In this document: in pieces, positions 54,061 through 64,000 of the stretch
Position numbering within the stretch: position 1 is the stretch's first letter
Layout of the letters: each line of letters opens with the position of its first letter
NCBI GenBank assembly: GCA_018340805.1
Contig: JACMZG010001914.1
Location: forward strand, 7,187,367 to 7,251,366
Reading direction: 5' to 3'
DNA length: 64,000 bases
From: Microvelia longipes
Lineage: Eukaryota > Arthropoda > Insecta > Hemiptera > Veliidae
Notes under the pieces: generated by a model
The model's input: the letters and a program-made list of their open reading frames with translations, nothing else
Database searches by the model: none
Told to the model about the DNA's origin: nothing
Translations under genes and position numbers: made by a program

Positions 54061-55717
54061 CATATACATTAAAGGTGGTCACCTAAAGCAGTCCTAAATC
54101 TCCATGACCTTATCCGACGAAACTATGTAGTTCATTATTTGTTAGTTGCTTCTACCTTGTGTAAAAAGAAGAAATAAATATGAGACTCAATCATAACTTG
54201 ACTCTGCCAAGTTTAGCTAGAAAAATGGAATGATGAGGCAATGCTCTTATCAGGAGATCTAGCGAATATATATAGATGAATTTCTTATCAGTTGATTCTG
54301 CCATGTTTGAATATCTGTCATGATTAGACGACTCTGTATTGGTGGATTCTACCGATTTTGAATATATGTCATGAATAGATGATTCTGTTATCTGTTGATT
54401 CTACCGATTTAGAATGAATAGTATGAATAAATGACTCTCCTACAGTCTCCACAGTCATGTCTTCCACAGTCATGTTTCTTGTTGGTTTTCAACAAGATTT
54501 AAACGTCAACGAAAACAAACGTTTTCAAGACGCGTCCTTTTCATTTCGAATTAGTAAATAAAAATGCGGCTTTGGTTCTATTGATGCTGTTAGTAATTAA
54601 ATACTTAGTAGCAAAACTATCTGAACTAATTTATAGTCAACCAGCCATATAATCCATCGTACGTTTGCTATTAACACAATAAATAGAATCCTATGGATAC
54701 ATCGCAATATATCTAAGGCAAATTAAATATAATTTATTATATTTAATCTATATAAAATTGTTACAAAATAAATTTTATAAATGCTTCTAATTCAAATTAT
54801 AAAAAAATAAAAACATAAAAACTCAAAAATCTAAAAACTCTTCCTTTAATATTTTCCCCTTTTGCTAAATAAATAATTGCGACTTATATTATAAATATTA
54901 ATGTTTTGTTCAAAATATCATGTTAAGTTGTAATAACAGACCCATAAATTTCTTTCAGGGCTTCTTAAGAAAAAAGTTACAATTTCTTAAGTGATAGAGG
55001 GGAATTAGAGGGATTTCAAGTAAGTAATATTATGAGATAATGGGCATTAGAGGCAAAAAAAGAAATACGGTAATAGCTTGATGAGAGGGATTTTTTTTAT
55101 TTTTAAGTAAGGCATAGCAATAAATTAGGAAGTACAAAAAAACGCAGTGCTTCGTAAAAAGTTTGTCCAATACCTTTTTACTTTTAAAAAGGTATTTCTT
55201 AACAGCAGGATTAAATGGTAAATATGGTAAAGAGAGAAAGAATTTAAAAAAATAAATTAAAGAGCCCTAAGAAGAAAAATGGGTTAAAAAAACTGAATAG
55301 TCAGAGATTAGAAAGAAATTTCGAAATGATGCATATCATTTACGGTACATAAATCGTAATTGACTGTTGGAGAAATGAATAGTAAAGTGTAAGTGGGAAT
55401 AGAAGAGCATAAAACTACCCAAGAACACTGCGACCTGTTGGATAATAAAAATAAAATTGCGATTCATCAAAAATAAAAAAAAAGAATCCATAGTAAACCA
55501 TTAACACCCCTGAGTTAAAATTACTTTGTTTAATCGGTTGGATGTAATAAATAGCAGTTTTATGTTCCAGCTTAAAAATATTTCCGTGTTCGCACAATTT
55601 TTTTATTAATCCAAAGCAGTAATAAATTATTACTTTTTTATTTATGAGAACCTAAAATTAGACAAAGGAGTCAAGTGATTGTACTGTAATAATTAATTGA
55701 TACTTGCAATATATATT
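54061..55717. other. Spacer, no gene seen
   Basis: 54230-54480 has irregular reiteration of GATTCTACCGATTT / ATGTCATGA words (about 55-60 bp apart), a degenerate tandem repeat. The rest is AT-rich. Confidence 0.45.
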
Positions 55718-55720
55718 TAT

Positions 55721-55765
<45 letters not shown>

Positions 55766-55766
55766 G

Positions 55767-55797
<31 letters not shown>

Positions 55798-55893
55798 TTA
55801 TATATTAATATAATTAATATATATATATATATATAATATATTATATATATAATATATATAATATATATATATATAATATATATATATATATAT
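55718..55893. repeat. (TA)n microsatellite
   Basis: About 175 bp of TA with AATAT interruptions. Confidence 0.95.
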
Positions 55894-56499
55894 AAACCAT
55901 TATGTGGATCATTAAATAAGTTACAATTCTTACAAGTTACAAAATTACAAGTTTTAAAACCACAAATCGGGGTTACCCGTGGTTACCTTACAAAAGGTTT
56001 AGAAGTTGCTACTTCAATTTAATAGTATTAGTTATTTTAAAATCTATCCTCTCTACTTTTCTCTTTTTTCCTTTATTTCGTCATCCAGCAATTTAAAAAA
56101 AAATCACTCAAAGAAATGAATTGATCGGATCAATAGCCTGCAAAGTTTCATTCTTTTAATTTTCTTTGAATATAATTTCCTCTATTTTAAACTCCCTCAT
56201 TTTAATTTATTTATAAAAGAAAAATGTTATTGTCGATTTCATATGTTAGCCTATTATTGTGCTAATTAATACTGCTTGAATTTTGAATCAGAAATCTCCA
56301 TTTTGGTATCCCAATCTTTAAAACTCTTCCAGGAAAAGGATCTGATTTTAAACAGCAGTGTTATATATATTAATCTATTACTTGATAACTGTTGTCACTA
56401 ACCGTTTTAATCATAGTGATAACGACTAAAAAAATCGACAACAATGCATTTCTCATATGAAATATAAAATACTTTTAAGTATTTTTTTTTTAAAGGATT
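55894..56499. other. AT-rich spacer, nothing seen
   Basis: No feature recognised. Confidence 0.45.
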
Positions 56500-56690
56500 T
56501 TGATATACTTGTTTATGAAATTTATTTTGATATAACTACTTGTCAAACTAATTTCAATAAATTTACTTGCCATAATTTATATATTTACTTCATTATTTTT
56601 TATAATTTACTTGCATGATTGTTATTTTATATTTACTTGATAAAATTAATATATTTACTTGTCAAACAAATGATCTCAGCCAAAATATAT
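56500..56690 (+). repeat. Degenerate ACTTGTCAAACT repeat, block 1
   Basis: Irregular units of about 27 bp with TATATTTACTTGTCAAAC. The same motif family as block 2. Confidence 0.65.
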
Positions 56691-57099
56691 CCAACCTGTA
56701 CAAACAGACTTCAACTGACCTACTCTAGAACATGAACCAACATTCCATTAATAAAGTTTATTATTTTACTTCAACCGCGAATAAACTAAGGCATGTCAAC
56801 GAAATAACTAATTAAATGATCTTGTTCCTTCTTTATCTTTTAAGATCTCCAGTAGTTACTTTTCTTCTTTTTCAGCAGTCTAAATTTAAGCTTTCACTTC
56901 CTTCTAACATTCATTTCTTTATTTTTCGTTTGGATGAGTACTTTTTCTTTTATCAAATTATTTTTTTTTACTTCCTTTATTCAGATTAATGTTTATATTC
57001 ATTATTTTAGTTACAATTGTAATAAGTTATATATAATTTTTGTAAAGTAAGACTCCTTTGTAGGAGAATTATGAGTTCTTAAACAAATAAAGTGTTATA
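56691..57099. other. AT-rich spacer, nothing seen
   Basis: No feature recognised. Confidence 0.45.
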
Positions 57100-57585
57100 T
57101 GTTTACTAGTCAAAATGATTTTAATATACTAATATATCAAACTCATTTATAATATGCCCACTTGTTAAACTAATTTTGTTATACTTACTTGTCAAACTTT
57201 CATTTTGATATATTGTTTGTCAAACTTAATTCTTAATAGTATTACTAATTTATCAAACTCATTTTATAATATACCCACTTCGTTAAAACTAATTATGTTT
57301 ACTTACTTGGTCAAACTACAATTTTGATATATTTACTTTGTCAACTATTTTAATATATACTAATTTATCAAACTCATTTATAATAAACCCACTTGTTAAA
57401 CTAATTTTGTTATACTTACTTGTCAAACTCATTTTGATATATTCTTGTCAAACTTATTTTAATACACTTTCTACCTATAGTAAAACTAATTTTGTCTTAC
57501 TTAATTGTTAAACTCGTTTTGATATATTTATTTGTCAAACTTATTTTAATATACTTACTTGTCAAACTAATTTCTAATTAACCAG
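57100..57585 (+). repeat. Degenerate ACTTGTCAAACT repeat, block 2
   Basis: About 16-18 imperfect units of 25-30 bp, e.g. TACTTACTTGTCAAACTCAT and TAATTTATCAAACTCATTT. A higher-order arrangement is visible: the run around 57122-57200 recurs near 57355-57440. Confidence 0.8.
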
Positions 57586-58679
57586 ACAAACTAAATCAAG
57601 CAAATATTTCAGGAAGGTATCATGTTCCTATTAAATAGTATACTTATTGTATATTAAGTAATAGTAAATTAGTATACTATCAAATACTCTCAATTGTTGC
57701 ATTTTTTTAATCTTTTAAGCTTTGATACTCTCCTAAGTAAAGGTGTTATAAATTTGGAAAATATATGAGGGAAATTACTTGAATTTTATTTTTTATAAAT
57801 TGAGTTGAGAACCCCTATTATTTTATTTGTACGTTCAAAATACGACCCCAGTTTTTTTGCCCCTTTTTAATTTCCTAAAGTAAAAAGTTTTTTTTATTTT
57901 TTTTATTTACGGACGGCTTTCTGCCTTCTTTAATATTTTTTAAATAAAAAAATTACGGTTAACCACCAATAAATAATGGTGGGTTTAGGTGGTGAGAGGG
58001 TTATGGTTTCATTACTCGGTGGAAGGCCCAGACTTTTCTAATTTGGTAGCACAGGAATTCAAACAAAAGGAGGTTTCTGCCCTCTCTCCCTTAAATCCAA
58101 AAATGAATTCTTTCCCAAAGCGTTACGGCTTGGGGTAAAGTCGACAATAAATACGGTCTAGGTTTTACGATAGGGTTCCATAAAACACTCGAAAACCCTC
58201 CTTCTACGCTTAAATAAAATTATACTTCCCTCTTAGAGGAAAAAAGAAAAAAGCTGCGAGATTAGAAAAGAAAAATCTCGGTTGAGCTTACACTCTGTTA
58301 TTATTAATTACGAAAAGTGGATTTTTATTTTTTTTCTGCTGAAGAAAAAATTTGAAGATTAAAATATAACCATAGAATTAAAATGTTAAACATATTTTAT
58401 TATACAAAGGTATTTGCTAGTGTCTTTTTAAGATTTTAATATGATCTTTATACTGCATAGTCTGTTAATTTTCAAGAAAATTAAAATATGACTTTTCCAT
58501 TCCTGAATCTCACTTATAATTATTTGTAATATTTTGTTATATTAATTATTATTTTTATAAATTATTTTAATATTTTTTATAAACCAACATTTTTTTCTTG
58601 TTTATACAAACATTTATTTTACCGATCTCAAAAAAATGTTATTGGTTTGATCTTATGGTAGGGAAAAGTATAGTAGTTT
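57586..58679. other. Spacer, no gene seen
   Basis: 57960-58200 is GC-richer with GGTTAACCACCAATAA and a TGGTGGGTTTAGGTGG stretch. No coding frame or RNA gene could be assigned. Confidence 0.4.
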
Positions 58680-58693
58680 GTATATATATTATA

Positions 58694-58737
<44 letters not shown>

Positions 58738-59125
58738 ATTATATATATTATAGATATATATTATATAATATATATATATATTTATTATATCTTATATTAA
58801 TATATATAATTATATATAATAGTATATAATATATAATATATGGTATATTTATATATATATATCTTTATTATATAATATATATATATATATTCATATGATA
58901 TATTATATATTATATATATTATATTAGTATATATATATATATAATATATTATATATTATGTATGTATCGTTATATTATTATATATATTTATTATAATATA
59001 TTATATATATATATTTATATATATATATATATATTATTATATATTATATTAAACATATATATTAATTATATATATTATATATATATTTATATTATATATA
59101 TATATATATATAATATATAATACTA
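58680..59125. repeat. Degenerate (TA)n tract, about 440 bp
   Basis: Mainly T/A dinucleotides with scattered other bases. Lies directly upstream of composite element copy 3. Confidence 0.9.
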
Positions 59126-59155
59126 CATGTGTGTGATGTGTGACGGTTTTATGTG

Positions 59156-59720
59156 TTTTGGGGTGTTTCGAATCCAAAATCGATCCAAAGTCGATACGAC
59201 CACTTTATGTGACCACGAAAAAGCTTAAAAAACCGGTAGTGAATCACCAGATAACCTAAAATACGGTCGATAGACAACAAACGTCGACTATAGTGTCCGG
59301 ATCATGATAAGACAACTCAATGCTAGAGTGTCTAGGTTCGAATCTTGGTACCGGCACTAATATTATCGTCTTATTATACAGATTATGTCACACTTCATAT
59401 AATTTCTGGGATGGAGGTTCTTAACCTGGGCCAATTTCCTTTAAAATACGCCCACTTCTTTTCAATCTATTTTTTACGTTTTCGGTATATATTTCATAAC
59501 CTAAGCGTAGTGTCACAACTTTATTTTTCGATTTTTTTTAAATAAAATGATACATTTTTTTATATATAGAAGGAGCATAACTGATAACAGTAGAGCCAGT
59601 TCACTGGTGGTTAAGATAAAATTATATATAAAAACTTAACTAAAATTTGATGATAAGCAAGAAAGCCGAAATTCAAAGAAAATTCACCCGGATTGAGGAT
59701 CTCCGCGCCAGAGTTTGTAA
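59156..59720 (+). mobile_element. Composite 'family C + foldback' element, copy 3
   Basis: C part: GATCCAAAGTCGATACGACC, AAAAAGC, CGGTCGATAG, GTCTAGGTTCGAATCTTGG (B-box-like) and TATTATCGTC. The foldback part runs from TTTCTGGGATGGAGG (59404) to the inverted end GATCTCCGCGCCAGAG near 59715, diverged from the 49.5-kb copy. Confidence 0.6.
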
Positions 59721-60464
59721 CAATTGTGTCAACTTGAAGCTTAAGTGCAAAATTGGTAAGAAACATTTAACATTTACTAGTTTCAAAAGTATCAAATAGA
59801 GCTCATGTCAATCCCTTTAGTAGAACATTTAAGATTTGCTGTTGGATTTAGACTGTTGTAAACAAAACTTTCTCCAATTTTAAACTTTCATAGAGCAGAA
59901 ACAAAAAGAACCATTTAAACCTAAAAGTAAACAACAGAAACAATTCAGACCTAAAGAGAACAAATCTAACAATATTAAGACTGATTTAATAAAAGTTTCT
60001 TTCTTTCATTTCTTAAATAAGGATGAAAGAGACTATTTGAAAAAAAGAGGAAAAAGGGAAAAGAAAACATCTAATTTAGGTAGGCCTAGAGACTAGCGAG
60101 CTAGAGAAAAGCTTTCCCAAGAGAGTCATGTGTCTCTTGAGGAAAACCAAACGACTCGAGTGCGGTGGAAACTCCCTCCGCAATCTTTCCCTTCAAATTT
60201 TCCAATTTCCTTTAAAATTTATTGCGTATAAATTTCTCTTAATCAAGAACTCCATTGGATTAAAATAAATTGATATGTGTGCTTCAAAAACAAATTACTG
60301 TAATAGGAATAAAAGTTACAAGTATTGGACTTTTGTGTAAAATATTTAATAATTGCTAATAATCATTTAAAGGATTGTAATTTTTAAAACCCAACTTTTT
60401 AACAAAAAAGTTTAACACCCTAGAAATTTGATTACCGACAAAGTCTGATGTCGAGCGTACTGAG
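59721..60464. other. Spacer, no gene seen
   Basis: 59900-59990 has irregular AACCATTTAAACCTAAA/AACAATTCAGACCTAAA repeats. No gene. Confidence 0.45.
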
Positions 60465-60545
60465 ACCTAATACTCCATCTTGATTGTTCATTAGGACAAC
60501 GAACTACAAATTCGAGGTTGGGGTACTCTGCACCCGATTTTTTTT
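60465..60545 (+). repeat. Family D 3'-end fragment
   Basis: CGAGGTTGGGGTACTCTGCA then CCCGATTTTTTTTAA matches the end of D. Confidence 0.45.
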
Positions 60546-60751
60546 AATTATGGAGTATAATTAAAGTTCTTAATTTGTTTTATTCCTGTATTATCCTTTT
60601 AGTGTTGTATATGCAGACTCGCTTCCATTAATCGTCGAAAATATAAAAGGTTGCCAACAAATATTTGCTACATTTCACATTATTTAATGTTTATTAATTT
60701 TTGTTCCTTTTCATTTCCCTTTCATATTTTTCTCTATTACACTTTTTCTCT
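60546..60751. other. Spacer, nothing seen
   Basis: No feature recognised. Confidence 0.45.
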
Positions 60752-61079
60752 AACACGGTTACAGGGTTTTTTTTTTTTTCTGGCAAAATTTTTTTCTGGG
60801 AAAAATGTTACCAAAAAAGGAGAGGAATGCATTTACGCACGAAGACAGCGGTCGTCAACAGTGTTGGACTCAGGGTCTGCCTCATACCAACTAAAACTCA
60901 CTCGCGAAACCCCTTAAACCTAGCCTGGAACGTTATTCACATTACTTTCGGCAGGTCTTATCTTGAGCCTTCCGGCTCCTCCATCTTACCCCCCTGCTTC
61001 TTTTGTCGAAGCTTTAATGTGGGTCTAGACGTTGCAAGGAGATCTGCAACGCCCAGAAAAACCTCAAAACCTGGCAAAA

Positions 61080-61228
61080 AAAAAAAAGTAATAATAATTA
61101 TTAGTAATAAAAAAATAAAATATTAGAAAAAAAATTTAAAAAAAAATAAAAAAAATAAATAAAAATAAAAAAAAATAAATAAATAAATAAATAATAATAA
61201 AAAAATGTTAAATAAATAAATAAATTAT
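61080..61228. repeat. A-rich simple repeat, (AAATA)n-like
   Basis: AATAAATAAATAAATAAT-type low complexity inside the LINE fragment. Confidence 0.85.
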
Positions 61229-61259
61229 AACTGCGTATTTGGTCTCAGAGTGTTCCTAT

Positions 61260-61860
61260 GTACCATTGTCATAAATCACCTTTTTTAGCTCGCAGATTGG
61301 TTCGCAAAAGTAATTTGCATTCATTTCCCACGAGTACTCGTTTTTCAGCAGACTTACTATGGTGTCGGGTGTGATTGGCCCATATATCATGGTTAGATTT
61401 TAGTTCTCTCTTAGGTCCATTTAGTACAATCAAAAAAGTATGTTCTACCGTTGGTCAATGAGACCAGGGGGCAGTAGAGGACAATCAGAAGGACTGATGC
61501 TTCCCGATTTGTGTAAAGTAGGACCTAATATCCGTGCCCACTAAGAAGCTGTGTTATGTGGAGCCGTACTTCTCCATTGCGTCGTTACCCATGATTTGAT
61601 ATCTTTAAATCAGGCGCCTGTCAGCGGGGCCTTCCCTTGTTCCTCATCCCATAGAAAGTATGCCACCCGCCCCATGGTTCTATTCTCTTTTTTCTTTTTC
61701 GTCTGCATTATGATTGGCTTCTATTTTTTCTTTCGTATACTCTCTTTCGCTTCTATAGCTAGCAGCGGTCAATATGGAATGACGCTTGCAATGACGTAAA
61801 ACAGCTGGTTCGGAGACCGTTCGGTATGCAGAAGCTACCCTCAAGCCTGATTTCTTTGGA
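61260..61860 (-). pseudogene. R1-clade LINE ORF2, C-terminal remnant
   Basis: Read on the minus strand from about 61860 downward, pieces in shifting frames resemble the region after the RT domain of R1-clade LINE proteins: LRVASAYRTVSEPAVL with VIASVIP, GRVAYFLWDEEQGKAPLTG, PLVSLTNGRTYFFDCTKW (the Cys/His region before the end) and GPITPDTIVSLLKNEYSW. Stops and frame changes break it. No RT catalytic domain is present. Confidence 0.65.
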
Positions 61861-62081
61861 CTCGCGCTACGTTTCTTTTGTAGTTTTTTGCTAAAACATC
61901 GGCCCCAGATTTGATTTTCTGCTCCGATACCAGGATAATAGCATTGACTTTTGGTGCATTAGTAATCTTCTTTGCTATGTTCTCGGCTCCGATGTTAGGA
62001 CATTTAGCCTTCCAAGTGCCCGCACTCGCACGTGAAGTTTGTTTCTGCAGCATTTTTAGATGAGCTAGGAATTTCATCTTA
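61861..62081 (-). pseudogene. LINE fragment, 5' portion of the insertion, unassigned
   Basis: A minus-strand frame (62125-61841 overall) reads through KMKFLAHLKMLQ and KVNAIILVSEQKIKSG. The ILVSEQ word resembles the start of R1-type endonuclease domains, but the link straight to C-terminal RT-side sequence would require a large internal deletion. Identity uncertain. Confidence 0.35.
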
Positions 62082-62097
62082 AACACGGTTACAGGGT

Positions 62098-62954
62098 AGC
62101 TAAAAATAATTTGAAAACGTGTCACCTCACATCTTAAGTAATAAAAGGTTTCACTGATCGAACCACTTTTTTTCTATATTGTGCAAATATTGCTCAGGAA
62201 ATAAAATCAATTTATATTATTTAAAGCCAATTAAAATTTGCTTGATGTATCTCAAATTTGTTGTTCTTGTATCGAGAGATGTTTGATCAAATAATCACTT
62301 TATAGTTCGACGTGTAAGTCGCAATTCTCCAGTACATTTCCAAACAATCCGTATTGTTGTGATAGCTTTTTGTTATAATACTTATGTCTATTGTTATAAG
62401 TTAAACAATTATAACACAATGATTAATTAAAATAAACATAAAGTAGAGGGAAGATATATTATTCAAAACTTATATTTTGGACTATTCCGCGCTAACAAAG
62501 TTATTTTTTTACCAGGACAACTCTTCAATATATTTAGGCTTATTTTCCATCCTCCATTGGTTGTGCTTTTATATTAAACTCTACTCGATTAATTACAAAA
62601 TTAAGCAGCATAAGCTTGTTCAGAGTCTAAGACGGATACGTAATCAAACCTGGTCACTGGGTTAGTACCAAATTTTGGAAGGTAAAACGGACTGGTTTTA
62701 CTGGATGTCATCACTGGCTTTAAGTCTATCTTATTCTTAAATACAATCTAGAATATTGAACGCGTTGGATTGTGCCTCAGTCTACTACACAATGAACAAT
62801 AATCTATGAAATATTATAGTCTTTTGAAGTATAAACAATCAAATAAATGTGTTATTATCTTTTCGAAATGAAATGTTTATAGGTAAGAAATCAGTAGCCC
62901 TTCATTTATTTTTTTTGATGTGTTTATGTCATTTAACAAATATAAATTCTTTTA
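62098..62954. other. AT-rich spacer, no gene seen
   Basis: No recognised frame or repeat. Confidence 0.45.
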
Positions 62955-63290
62955 GTTTGTAGTTATCGTTTTGACGGAAACGCTTAGTTTTATAGCGATT
63001 TTATTATGCGATTTAAAAAATGATCCTTCATGTTTTGCACAGGGACCTTCAGGGAACCAACTTATTAGCTACAAAACTGAATTTGTTGCGTCTTCTACGA
63101 TTTTAAGTTGAGTTCTTTTAGTTGTAGTTATTCCGATTTCATTGACGAAAAACGCTGGTTTTATAGCAAATTTTATTAGCTTTAAAAAATGATCTTTCAT
63201 GTTTGCACCAGGACCTTCAGTGAACCACTTATTGCCAGAAAACTTGAAATTTGTGCGATTCTTCTAAGCTTTAACGTGGAGCGCATTCAT
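62955..63290 (+). repeat. Tandem duplication, about 165-170 bp period
   Basis: Two units share TTTTAGTTTGTAGTTAT-like starts, GACGGAAACGC / GACGAAAAACGC, TTTAAAAAATGATC, TTCATGTTTTGCAC and GGACCTTCAG. The array ends shortly before the assembly gap. Confidence 0.8.
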
Positions 63291-63371
63291 ATTGAAGCGC
63301 TTCCTCTTTAGAGAATTAGGCAGACTTGCTTTTCCATTTTGCAAAATTTGGTTTGAAAGTAGTTACAAAAT

Positions 63372-64000
63372 NNNNNNNNNNNNNNNNNNNNNNNNNNNNN
63401 NNNNNNNNNNNNNNNNNNNNNNNNNNNNNNNNNNNNNNNNNNNNNNNNNNNNNNNNNNNNNNNNNNNNNNNNNNNNNNNNNNNNNNNNNNNNNNNNNNNN
63501 NNNNNNNNNNNNNNNNNNNNNNNNNNNNNNNNNNNNNNNNNNNNNNNNNNNNNNNNNNNNNNNNNNNNNNNNNNNNNNNNNNNNNNNNNNNNNNNNNNNN
63601 NNNNNNNNNNNNNNNNNNNNNNNNNNNNNNNNNNNNNNNNNNNNNNNNNNNNNNNNNNNNNNNNNNNNNNNNNNNNNNNNNNNNNNNNNNNNNNNNNNNN
63701 NNNNNNNNNNNNNNNNNNNNNNNNNNNNNNNNNNNNNNNNNNNNNNNNNNNNNNNNNNNNNNNNNNNNNNNNNNNNNNNNNNNNNNNNNNNNNNNNNNNN
63801 NNNNNNNNNNNNNNNNNNNNNNNNNNNNNNNNNNNNNNNNNNNNNNNNNNNNNNNNNNNNNNNNNNNNNNNNNNNNNNNNNNNNNNNNNNNNNNNNNNNN
63901 NNNNNNNNNNNNNNNNNNNNNNNNNNNNNNNNNNNNNNNNNNNNNNNNNNNNNNNNNNNNNNNNNNNNNNNNNNNNNNNNNNNNNNNNNNNNNNNNNNNN
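63372..64000. other. Assembly gap
   Basis: 629 undetermined bases. Confidence 1.

Larger units (their letters stand above)
60752..62097 (-). mobile_element. R1-clade LINE fragment with poly(A) and 16-bp target duplication
   Basis: AACACGGTTACAGGGT occurs at 60752-60767 and 62082-62097. Between them lies a minus-strand non-LTR retrotransposon fragment ending in a poly(A) (poly-T on + from 60767). A GC-richer 3' region (60817-61075) reads like R1-type 3' sequence (GGTTTAAGGGGTTTCGCGAG, GACCCTGAGTCC). An A-rich simple repeat at 61080-61225 separates it from the coding remnant. Confidence 0.75.

Noticed and set aside
61551..61799. Forward-strand 82-residue frame
   Set aside because: Antisense shadow of the R1-clade LINE remnant.

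Overview
The window is eukaryotic, AT-rich and almost wholly non-coding. It looks like repeat-filled intronic DNA from an arthropod, probably an insect. Three things point that way: one well-formed exon of a beaten-path (Beat) type immunoglobulin protein at 14688-14821 on the + strand with good splice sites; an R1-clade LINE; and a short-LTR Ty3/Gypsy element of Mag type. The species cannot be named from sequence alone. No bacterial genes, operons or CRISPR arrays are present. The last 629 bases (63372-64000) are an assembly gap.

Layout. 1-6.3 kb: AT-rich spacer, minisatellites, and the most complete copy of an abundant repeat called here family D, which carries a piece derived from 5S rRNA. 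6.375-10.691 kb: a complete Ty3/Gypsy retrotransposon with identical 128-bp LTRs and a 5-bp target duplication, inserted inside an older MITE-like repeat (family H) whose paralogue lies at 52.4-52.9 kb. 11-20 kb: minisatellites, the Beat-like exon, tRNA-derived SINEs and long (TA)n tracts. 20.36-21.56 kb: a 1.2-kb foldback element. 22-26 kb: two more D copies and a GC-richer segment that could be a reverse-strand promoter and first exon. 26.9-30 kb: two direct copies of a 1.4-1.6 kb unit (family E), each opening with a GC-rich block of short palindromes. 31-42 kb: Penelope-like element (PLE) fragments with hammerhead-ribozyme motifs, D fragments, a mariner-like MITE and nested inverted repeats. 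42-60 kb: D fragments, minisatellites, a composite 'C + foldback' element and (TA)n tracts. 60.77-62.08 kb: an R1-clade LINE fragment with poly(A) and a 16-bp target duplication.

How the pieces relate. The R1-clade LINE is an example of target-primed retrotransposition machinery, and the SINEs (families A and B, different tRNA-like heads but a common 3' domain) show the same kind of insertion signature. The PLE carries a reverse transcriptase with a GIY-YIG endonuclease, and its 3' regions hold hammerhead motifs with very short palindromic stems III. Families C, D and E share short modules (a TGACGTCA palindrome, AP-1-like TGAGTCA), suggesting modular exchange among non-autonomous elements. 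The only host coding sequence I can support is the Beat-like exon, so most of the window is probably intron of that gene on the + strand.

All family names C to H are local labels. Homology calls are from motif recognition by eye; no searches or alignments were run.
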